Below are positions 3,626 through 8,841 of a stretch of DNA of 8,841 nucleotides, piece after piece. Both the position numbers and the translations under genes were made by a program. Every line of letters begins with the position of its first letter. Positions within the stretch are counted from its first letter, which is position 1. Where the stretch lies: contig CAMNMO010000102.1 in assembly GCA_946544695.1 (NCBI GenBank), positions 1 through 8,841 on the forward strand. The letters run 5' to 3'. Under the pieces are notes generated by a model that was given only the letters and a program-made list of their open reading frames with translations, was not told the origin of the DNA and did not search any database. This DNA is from an uncultured Ruminococcus sp. Lineage in GTDB: Bacteria > Bacillota > Clostridia > Oscillospirales > Ruminococcaceae.

Positions 3626-6043
3626 ATGGAGAAGCGTACAGATATAAAAAACGGCACTGTTATGCCGATGATACCCACAAGAGATCTGGTGGTCTTCCCC
3701 GGAATGAGCGTCAACTTTGACGTTGGCAGGGATATGTCCATACAGAGTCTTCAGAATGCAAGGAGCAGCTTCGGGGGAGATGTTTTTCTGTGTGCACAGA
3801 AGGACGTCAATCTGGAGTCGCCCGAGAAAAAAGATATGTACAAGGTCGGCACGGTGGCTAACATAAGGCAGGTCATCAAAAGTCCGGGCGGCGTATGCAG
3901 GTGCCTGGTCAGGGGTGTGCGCAAGGCAAGACTCTCTGAAATGATAGTGCATGAGGACTGCTACGAAGCTGTGATAAAGCCCGTGCCCAACTATTCCAAG
4001 GATAAACTGTTCGCCCACGAACTTGACGCTGTTGAGCGTGAGGTGAAAAAGGCGTTTGAGGATTATTCAAGGCTTATGCCAAAAATGCCCCAGGAGATAT
4101 ATAACGCTGTTATGGGCGCTAAGACCGCTGAAAGTCTGTTTGAGGCGCTGGCATTCAACGTGCCGCTGTCATTCGTTGACAGACAGGCTTTGCTGGAAGC
4201 AGGTTCTGCCGGCGAAAAGCTGGTGCTGCTGATGACCATACTTGCCCGTGAGATAGATGTGCTTTCGCTGGAAAGAGATATCCATGAACAGGTGCAGAAC
4301 CAGATCGAGGATAATCAGCGTGAATACTATATCCGTGAGCAGATAAAGGCTTTGCAGAACGAGCTGGGCGAGGGCGGCTTTGACGGTTCGGACGAGGGCG
4401 AGATACAGAAATATTATGAGAAGATAGATGAGATCACCGCACCCGATGAGGTCAAGGAAAAGCTGACCGAAGAGGTCAAGCGCCTTGCGAGAATGTCGGG
4501 TTCTTCACAGGAGGCTGTGGTCATCAGGGGCTATCTTGATACTGTGCTTGGTCTGCCATGGAATGTGTTCACAAAGGACACCACCGACGTTAAAAAGGCA
4601 CAGGCGATACTGGATAAGGACCACTACGGTCTGAAGCGTGTCAAGGACAGGATACTGGAAAATCTGGCGGTAAGGGAACTTACTCCCGATATCAAGGGTC
4701 AGATACTTTGTCTTGTGGGACCTCCCGGTGTGGGCAAGACCTCAGTGGCAAAGTCTGTGGCAAGGGCGCTGAACCGTAAGTTCGTGCGTGTTTCATTGGG
4801 CGGCGTCAGGGACGAGAGCGATATCAGAGGTCACAGAAAGACTTATGTTGGCGCAATGCCCGGACGTATCATAAACGGTATGAAGCTGGCAGGTTCAAGC
4901 AACCCCGTAATGCTGCTTGACGAGATCGATAAGATGAGCAATGATTTCAGGGGCGACCCCTCATCGGCTATGCTGGAAGTGCTTGACAGCGAACAGAACA
5001 ACGCTTTCCGTGACCACTACGCAGAGGTGCCCTATGACCTCAGCAGCGTGCTGTTCATCACCACGGCGAATACGCTGGATACTGTGGCTGCACCCCTGCT
5101 TGACCGTATGGAAGTCATCGAACTGGGAAGCTATACCCGTGAGGAGAAGTTCAACATCGCCAAGAAGCATCTGGTGAAAAAGCAGCTTGAAAAGCACGGT
5201 CTGAACTCCTCCATGATGAGGATAACCAATGACGGCATATATCAGCTGATAGACGGCTATACCCGTGAAGCGGGCGTGAGAACGCTGGAGCGCAATATAG
5301 GTTCGCTGTGCCGCAAGGCAGCCAGGGATATCGTTGAAAAGGACGTCAAGAAGGTCACTTTCAGCTCGAAGAATATCCCCGATTATCTGGGACATATCAA
5401 GTTCCTGCCCGATGATGTGAACAAGCAAGATCAGGTCGGCAGCGTCAACGGTCTGGCGTGGACATCTGTGGGCGGCGTGCTTATGCCGCTGGAAGTTCTT
5501 GTGCTGGACGGCAAGGGTCATATCGAACTGACAGGTTCACTGGGCGATGTGATGAAGGAAAGCGCAAAGATAGCTGTAAGCTACTGCCGCAGCATCGCTG
5601 ATGAATACGGCATACAGAAGGATTTCTACGAGAAGAAGGACATTCACATACATGCACCCGAGGGCGCTGTCCCGAAGGACGGTCCGTCTGCGGGCGTTAC
5701 CATGATAACCGCCATAGTTTCGGCACTCAGCGGCAGGAAGGTGCGTGCTGATGTGGCAATGACAGGTGAGATAACACTGTCGGGCAAGGTACTGCCCATC
5801 GGCGGTCTGCGTGAAAAGACGATGGCTGCATTCAAGGCAGGCATGAAGACCGTAATAGTCCCTGAGAAGAACAGGGGCGACCTCGACGAGATAGACGATG
5901 TGGTCAAGGAAGGTCTGGAATTTGTGTTTGCAAGCAAGATCAGTGATGTTCTGAAGGTCGCACTTGTTGCAAAGCCCGAGGCTGAGGTAATACCCGAACT
6001 TGTCCCCGAAAAGGCAAGAAGCAGGGCGAGAAAGACCGTCTGA
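3626..6043 (+). CDS. lon: ATP-dependent protease Lon (LonA type)
   Basis: A complete 805-residue Lon, the cytoplasmic hexameric protease that degrades misfolded and selected regulatory proteins. It has the LonA layout: an N-terminal substrate-binding domain (about 12-210, opening MPMIPTRDLVVFPGM), a helical linker around QREYYIREQIKALQNELGE (about 230-250), the AAA+ module and the C-terminal protease. Walker A is GPPGVGKT (365-372, Lys371) and Walker B is VMLLDEIDK (428-436). The protease domain begins near WTSVGG (612) and has the Ser-Lys dyad Ser688 (DGPSAG) and Lys731 (GGLREKT), 43 residues apart as in E. coli Lon. Length is slightly above the usual 770-790, partly from a basic C-terminal tail ending KARSRARKTV. 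GAAAGGAG precedes the ATG by 5 bases. It has its own promoter with an overlapping palindrome, consistent with regulated, perhaps stress-linked expression. Confidence 0.98.
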   Translation: MEKRTDIKNGTVMPMIPTRDLVVFPGMSVNFDVGRDMSIQSLQNARSSFGGDVFLCAQKDVNLESPEKKDMYKVGTVANIRQVIKSPGGVCRCLVRGVRKARLSEMIVHEDCYEAVIKPVPNYSKDKLFAHELDAVEREVKKAFEDYSRLMPKMPQEIYNAVMGAKTAESLFEALAFNVPLSFVDRQALLEAGSAGEKLVLLMTILAREIDVLSLERDIHEQVQNQIEDNQREYYIREQIKALQNELGEGGFDGSDEGEIQKYYEKIDEITAPDEVKEKLTEEVKRLARMSGSSQEAVVIRGYLDTVLGLPWNVFTKDTTDVKKAQAILDKDHYGLKRVKDRILENLAVRELTPDIKGQILCLVGPPGVGKTSVAKSVARALNRKFVRVSLGGVRDESDIRGHRKTYVGAMPGRIINGMKLAGSSNPVMLLDEIDKMSNDFRGDPSSAMLEVLDSEQNNAFRDHYAEVPYDLSSVLFITTANTLDTVAAPLLDRMEVIELGSYTREEKFNIAKKHLVKKQLEKHGLNSSMMRITNDGIYQLIDGYTREAGVRTLERNIGSLCRKAARDIVEKDVKKVTFSSKNIPDYLGHIKFLPDDVNKQDQVGSVNGLAWTSVGGVLMPLEVLVLDGKGHIELTGSLGDVMKESAKIAVSYCRSIADEYGIQKDFYEKKDIHIHAPEGAVPKDGPSAGVTMITAIVSALSGRKVRADVAMTGEITLSGKVLPIGGLREKTMAAFKAGMKTVIVPEKNRGDLDEIDDVVKEGLEFVFASKISDVLKVALVAKPEAEVIPELVPEKARSRARKTV

Positions 6044-6059
6044 ATATAAATGTAAACAG

Positions 6060-6089
6060 GTGAATGAGGGCGGGTGCGCTCACATTCAC
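6060..6089 (+). other. Strong hairpin between lon and the deaminase gene, no T-tract
   Basis: GTGAATG (6060-6066) pairs with CATTCAC (6083-6089); inside, after one A-A mismatch, GGGCG (6068-6072) pairs with CGCTC (6077-6081) with one G-T wobble, closed by a GGTG loop. The next bases are not T-rich, so it is not a standard terminator. It could stabilise the 3' end of lon mRNA, act as a processing site or reduce readthrough into the next gene. Confidence 0.6.
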
Positions 6090-6119
6090 ACTGACAGAGA
6101 TATAAAGGAAGAGACAAAA

Positions 6120-6515
6120 ATGGATAAGATCTGGAAAGAAATGTATGATGCTGCCAAAGCAGTGCATGCACCGAGGCAGATATCAGACTATGTTACCTGC
6201 GGCGAGGTTGCGGCGGCTGTGCTTTCAAAGTCGGGCAGGATATACACGGGCATCTGCATAGACACCTGTTCTACACTGGGTATATGCGCTGAAAGAAATG
6301 CCATATTCAACATGCTGACAAACGGCGAACAGGAGATAGACAAGGTGCTGTGCATCTCACCGAACCCGGGAAGGGGAGGACCATGCGGCGCATGCAGGGA
6401 ACTTATGGTGCAGATAATGCCCGAAAGCTACAAGGATATCGAGATAATGCTCGATTACAAGAACGAGCGCATTGTTAAGCTGGGAGAACTTACTCCCGAA
6501 TGGTGGATAGGATAA
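6120..6515 (+). CDS. Cytidine-deaminase-fold enzyme, substrate uncertain
   Basis: A 131-residue zinc hydrolase of the cytidine/blasticidin-S deaminase superfamily. The zinc site is clear: Cys56-Ala-Glu58 (CAERNA), with Glu58 as proton shuttle, and Pro88-Cys89-x2-Cys92 (PCGACREL). The length fits small tetrameric enzymes. However, the segment before the zinc motif reads TGICIDTCSTLGICAE where true cytidine deaminases usually have an Asn-x-Glu ribose-binding signature, and the C-terminus ends ELTPEWWIG, closer in style to blasticidin-S deaminase-like proteins. It may therefore act on another cytosine-like or related compound; pyrimidine salvage remains possible. The ATG at 6120 is chosen because AAGGAAGAG lies just upstream; the frame stays open farther up but overlaps the end of lon in another frame. 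No clear promoter of its own is visible, so it is probably co-transcribed with lon. An intrinsic terminator follows. Confidence 0.88.
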   Translation: MDKIWKEMYDAAKAVHAPRQISDYVTCGEVAAAVLSKSGRIYTGICIDTCSTLGICAERNAIFNMLTNGEQEIDKVLCISPNPGRGGPCGACRELMVQIMPESYKDIEIMLDYKNERIVKLGELTPEWWIG

Positions 6516-6522
6516 GCTATTC

Positions 6523-6550
6523 AGAGGGCGGCAGAGTCTGCCCTCTTTTT
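6523..6550 (+). terminator. Intrinsic terminator after the deaminase gene
   Basis: AGAGGGC (6523-6529) pairs with GCCCTCT (6540-6546) around a 10-base loop, followed directly by a T-run (6546-6550). Parts of the loop can form a competing GCAG/CTGC stem. It begins 7 bases after the stop codon. Confidence 0.88.
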
Positions 6551-6570
6551 GTGACGGAAAGGAGAATGAG

Positions 6571-7290
6571 ATGAAGCCGCTGAATTTCAACAAGGCAGAA
6601 TTTGTGACTTCCTACGGAAAGTACACGCAGATACCCAAGTCTGACAGACCCGAGTTTGCTTTCTCGGGCAGGTCTAATGTGGGCAAATCATCGCTGATAA
6701 ACAAGATATTCAACCGTAAGAATATGGCAAGGGTAAGTTCAGTGCCCGGTAAGACGGTGACTATCAATTTCTTTTCGGTGGAGGACGTTTATTTTGTTGA
6801 TCTTCCGGGATACGGCTACGCAAACGTGTCAAAAAGCGAGAAAGCCAAGTGGGGCGACCTGATAGGCGGTTATCTGGGCGATTTTGACAGGTACGTGGAG
6901 ATAGTCTTTCAGCTGATAGATATGCGCCATGCACCCAGCAAGGACGATCTGCAAATGATAAACTACCTCATCGACAATGAGATGCCCTTTGTCATCGTGC
7001 TGACTAAGGCTGATAAACTCAAGCCCACAGCACGCAAGGAACGCATGAAAGCTTTCGCTGATGAGATACCCTGCTTTGAGGATATCCACTGCATACCGTT
7101 TTCAGCGGTGACCGGCGAGGGCGTTGAAGAACTGAAAGCCATCATCGAGGAAGTAAGGGAGGACTGGTTCAACGAGTACGGCGGCATCATCGAACAGCCG
7201 CAGGAAGTCTCCGAAGAAGCGGATAACGCCGATGAAGATGACGAAGATGAACCGTTTACAGGTTTCCTGACCCCTAACAGGAATAAGTAA
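6571..7290 (+). CDS. ysxC: Ribosome-biogenesis GTPase YsxC/EngB (YihA)
   Basis: A 239-residue TrmE-Era-EngA-like GTPase needed for late assembly of the large ribosomal subunit in Bacillus. All G motifs are present: G1 GRSNVGKS (33-40, Lys39), G2 Thr62 in PGKTVTINF, G3 DLPGYG (77-82), G4 TKAD (145-148) and G5 SAV (178-180). The catalytic core fits the family, but the protein is about 30-40 residues longer than usual because of a strongly acidic tail (EEADNADEDDEDE) ending FTGFLTPNRNK. AAAGGAG lies 6 bases upstream of the ATG. The gene starts only 20 bases after a strong terminator and no promoter is seen between, so it may rely on readthrough or on a promoter within the deaminase gene. Lon and ysxC are direct neighbours in Bacillus; here the deaminase gene separates them. 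Confidence 0.96.
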   Translation: MKPLNFNKAEFVTSYGKYTQIPKSDRPEFAFSGRSNVGKSSLINKIFNRKNMARVSSVPGKTVTINFFSVEDVYFVDLPGYGYANVSKSEKAKWGDLIGGYLGDFDRYVEIVFQLIDMRHAPSKDDLQMINYLIDNEMPFVIVLTKADKLKPTARKERMKAFADEIPCFEDIHCIPFSAVTGEGVEELKAIIEEVREDWFNEYGGIIEQPQEVSEEADNADEDDEDEPFTGFLTPNRNK

Positions 7291-7337
7291 AACTATGTGA
7301 CTTATTCATATAAAATATTCATTACACCCCCTTTACA

Positions 7338-7365
7338 TTTACGCTGTAATGTGCTAAAATATAAT
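7338..7365 (+). promoter_or_regulatory. Promoter of the yerC-methyltransferase(-hslO) group
   Basis: TTTACG (7338-7343), a 16-bp spacer and TATAAT (7360-7365). The -35 box is weak and there is no TG extension, unlike the other plus-strand promoters here. Transcription would start near 7372, leaving a leader of about 50 bases. Confidence 0.6.
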
Positions 7366-7378
7366 TATGATTTAGCAC
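7351..7378. promoter_or_regulatory. Inverted repeat around the yerC -10 box, candidate operator
   Basis: GTGCTAAA (7351-7358) and TTTAGCAC (7371-7378) are exact reverse complements separated by 12 bases that include the whole TATAAT box. The half-site centres are 20 bp apart, about two helical turns, which suits a dimeric DNA-binding protein and would block RNA polymerase. Confidence 0.6.
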
Positions 7379-7422
7379 TTTACAATATGAAAAGATACGT
7401 TGATGTAAAGGAGTGTATTTTT

Positions 7423-7728
7423 ATGCGTGATAAATTAGAGATAGCAAATCTGGACGAGCTTTACGAGGCGATACTCTGCCTTGAAACTTTAGAGGAGTGC
7501 AGGCTGTTCTTCAAGGACCTTTGCACTGTGCCCGAACTCAAAAGCTTCTCACAGCGTTTTCAGGTTGCGAGAATGCTGACCGACAAGCATGTATACAGCG
7601 ATATCGTCAAGGAAACAGGCGCTTCCACTGCGACTATCAGCCGTGTGAACAGGTCACTTTCCTATGACGGCAGCGGCGGATATAATATAGTATTTGACAG
7701 ACTGGAGAAGAAGGAAAGCGGCGAATGA
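7423..7728 (+). CDS. yerC: TrpR-related DNA-binding protein, YerC/YecD family
   Basis: A 101-residue, all-helical protein of the TrpR-like YerC/YecD family of Firmicutes. The helix-turn-helix spans roughly residues 56-77, with the highly conserved core TGASTATISRVNRSL. The N-terminal half (LDELYEAILCLETLEECRLFFKDLC) is the helical part expected to form the dimer. Length matches the family (about 100 residues). The ATG at 7423 is chosen because AAAGGAG (7407-7413) lies 9 bases upstream; an in-frame ATG at 7387 has no such site and would sit inside the leader. Specific targets and any ligand are not known; the similarity to the tryptophan repressor does not show that it binds tryptophan. An inverted repeat over its own -10 box suggests autoregulation, which is inference. 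Its last four bases overlap the next gene (ATGA). Confidence 0.92.
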   Translation: MRDKLEIANLDELYEAILCLETLEECRLFFKDLCTVPELKSFSQRFQVARMLTDKHVYSDIVKETGASTATISRVNRSLSYDGSGGYNIVFDRLEKKESGE

Positions 7729-8489
7729 GCGGCTACGGCAGCTTCGCCAAGTACTATGATGCGCTCCAGGCTGATGTGCCATATAGTGCGATAGCAGGGC
7801 GCATACGTCAGCTGGGGCTGAGGTACAGCAGCGAGAACGAAGTGGTGGTGGAGCTGGGCTGCGGCACGGGCAGACTTTGCAGAGAGCTTGAAAAGCTTGG
7901 CTTCGATGTGATAGGCGTGGATATCTCGGCGGATATGCTGGACGAAGCTGAAAACGCCCGTACCGCTGAAAGCGATATCACATATATCTTGCAGGACATG
8001 ACCTGTCTTGACCTGTGGGGCGCTGCTGATATCATAGTCTGTGTGCTTGACGGCATGAACCATCTGCCCGATGCTGATGCGTTTGATTCGGCGGTGGAAA
8101 GGGCTTCGATGTTCACCTGTGACGGCGGACTGCTGATCTTCGATTTGAATACCGAGTACAAGCACCGCAATGTACTGGCGGACAACTGCTTCGCCTATGA
8201 CCTTGACGGACTGTTCTGTGCATGGCGCAACCATTGCCGTGAGGACGGCAGGGTGGATATGGCGCTGGACTTCTTCGCTGAGAACGAGGACGGCAGCTAC
8301 ACGAGGGAGACTGAGTATATAAGCGAGATACTTCTTCCGCACGACCTGATAGAGCGGACGGTGAAGGAGCACGACTTTGAGCTGATAGGCGTGTTTGACG
8401 GTCTGACGGAAGAACCGCCCTGCGAGACTACCCACCGTGCGCTGTATGTTTGCAGGCGGAAGGAACGTGAGGCTGATGCTCAGGCTTAA
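7725..8489 (+). CDS. Class I SAM-dependent methyltransferase (YqeM-like)
   Basis: A 254-residue cytoplasmic methyltransferase with a Rossmann-type SAM fold. Motif I is ELGCGTG (43-49), followed by the acidic ribose-binding Asp66 in VIGVDIS, and a later segment (ILQDMTCLDL) that fits the adenine-binding region. The N-terminus YGSFAKYYDALQADVPY resembles the YqeM group of small-molecule methyltransferases in Firmicutes, and the C-terminal half has the extra strands typical of that group. The substrate is unknown. The ATG overlaps the yerC stop codon (ATGA), so the two genes are very probably translationally coupled; an AAGGAAAG sequence inside the end of yerC can serve as ribosome binding site. 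No terminator is evident after it before hslO, 84 bases downstream. Confidence 0.9.
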   Translation: MSGYGSFAKYYDALQADVPYSAIAGRIRQLGLRYSSENEVVVELGCGTGRLCRELEKLGFDVIGVDISADMLDEAENARTAESDITYILQDMTCLDLWGAADIIVCVLDGMNHLPDADAFDSAVERASMFTCDGGLLIFDLNTEYKHRNVLADNCFAYDLDGLFCAWRNHCREDGRVDMALDFFAENEDGSYTRETEYISEILLPHDLIERTVKEHDFELIGVFDGLTEEPPCETTHRALYVCRRKEREADAQA

Positions 8490-8573
8490 ACGCATGAAGG
8501 CAGGCATGAAAAATTTTACAGCAAGCTGAAAAGCCACGGCTGAATTTATTTGATACAATAGGAGATAGTTGAA

Positions 8574-8841
8574 TTGGGAAGGATAGTAAGAGCGATCTCA
8601 AAGGACGCATCAGTGGTATGTTCTGCCATTGACGGACTTGATATAGTGCAGGAGATAGAACGTGTGCATCAGTCGTCGGCTGTGGTAACGGCGGCACTGG
8701 GCAGGCTGGCTATGGGTACCTCGCTGCTGGGCTTCGGTATGAAGGGCGAGGACGACAGGATAACTGTGAAGATAGACGGCGGCGGACCTGCGGGTCAGCT
8801 GATAGCTGTGGCTGACAGCTACGGCAATGTGAAGGCTGATG
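8574..8841 (+). CDS. hslO: Redox-regulated chaperone Hsp33, N-terminal 89 residues (runs off right edge)
   Basis: Hsp33 is a cytoplasmic holdase chaperone switched on by oxidation. The visible part matches the N-terminal domain: GRIVRAISKDASVVCSAID at the start, then TAALGRLAMGTSLLGFGMKG, the conserved ITVKIDGGGPAGQLIAVAD block and YGNVKAD at the edge. The C-terminal zinc redox switch with its four cysteines lies beyond the window and cannot be checked. The start is the TTG at 8574, because GGAG (8561-8564) lies 9 bases upstream and the family begins a few residues before the GRIVRA-like segment; no ATG is available there. It probably shares a transcript with yerC and the methyltransferase, but a promoter in the 84-base gap cannot be excluded. 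Confidence 0.94.
   Translation, partial: MGRIVRAISKDASVVCSAIDGLDIVQEIERVHQSSAVVTAALGRLAMGTSLLGFGMKGEDDRITVKIDGGGPAGQLIAVADSYGNVKAD

Noticed and set aside
7351..7378. Resemblance to the CIRCE heat-shock operator
   Set aside because: The half-sites are similar in sequence (TTAGCAC) but are everted relative to CIRCE and have a 12-base rather than 9-base spacer.
7387..7422. Alternative ATG start of yerC at 7387
   Set aside because: It has no ribosome binding site, and the added residues would overlap the AAAGGAG site of the ATG at 7423, which gives the normal family length.
8493..8510. Short direct repeat GCATGAA twice between the methyltransferase and hslO
   Set aside because: Seven bases repeated twice with no further copies is within chance.
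8551..8559. TGATACAAT as an extended -10 promoter for hslO
   Set aside because: Transcription would start near 8566, after the ribosome binding site at 8561-8564, and no matching -35 box is present.

Overview
The window looks like chromosomal DNA from a low-to-mid GC Firmicute of class Clostridia, probably a Ruminococcus-like gut anaerobe. This is inferred from the rpsF-ssb-rpsR order, lon close to a ysxC-type GTPase gene, a YerC-type TrpR-related regulator, strong AAAGGAG ribosome binding sites and extended -10 promoters. There are no rRNAs, tRNAs, CRISPR arrays, insertion sequences or phage genes. Ten of the eleven genes lie on the plus strand.

Layout. (1) 1-284, minus strand: the first 94 residues of an unrecognised, charged protein that runs off the left edge. 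(2) 285-668: a 384-base AT-rich divergent spacer with one promoter on each strand. (3) 669-1649: a membrane protein with an N-terminal RING-like zinc site, a zinc ribbon and a DUF2628-like membrane half. (4) 1672-3124: the rpsF-ssb-rpsR operon, with a strong promoter whose -35 box sits in the loop of a perfect 11-bp inverted repeat, a leader that could fold over the rpsF ribosome binding site, and a UUCG-loop terminator. (5) 3142-3465: a small aromatic-rich orphan gene starting right behind that terminator. (6) 3466-3625: a hairpin-rich spacer with the lon promoter, whose -35 box overlaps another palindrome. (7) 3626-6043: complete lon. (8) 6120-6515: a cytidine-deaminase-fold enzyme, preceded by a strong hairpin without a T-tract and followed by an intrinsic terminator. 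(9) 6571-7290: ysxC ribosome-assembly GTPase with an acidic tail. (10) 7291-8841: a promoter with an everted operator-like repeat, then yerC, a methyltransferase overlapping it by four bases, and the first 89 codons of hslO (Hsp33).

The genes mostly serve ribosome make-up (S6, S18, YsxC), DNA replication and repair (SSB) and protein quality control (Lon, Hsp33). I see no clearly new multi-gene system. The most unusual material is regulatory: three promoters each carry a different inverted repeat placed exactly over a core promoter element, and two genes begin within about 20 bases of a strong terminator with no promoter visible between. The most unusual proteins are the RING/zinc-ribbon membrane protein, the deaminase without the usual ribose-binding signature, and two orphans.
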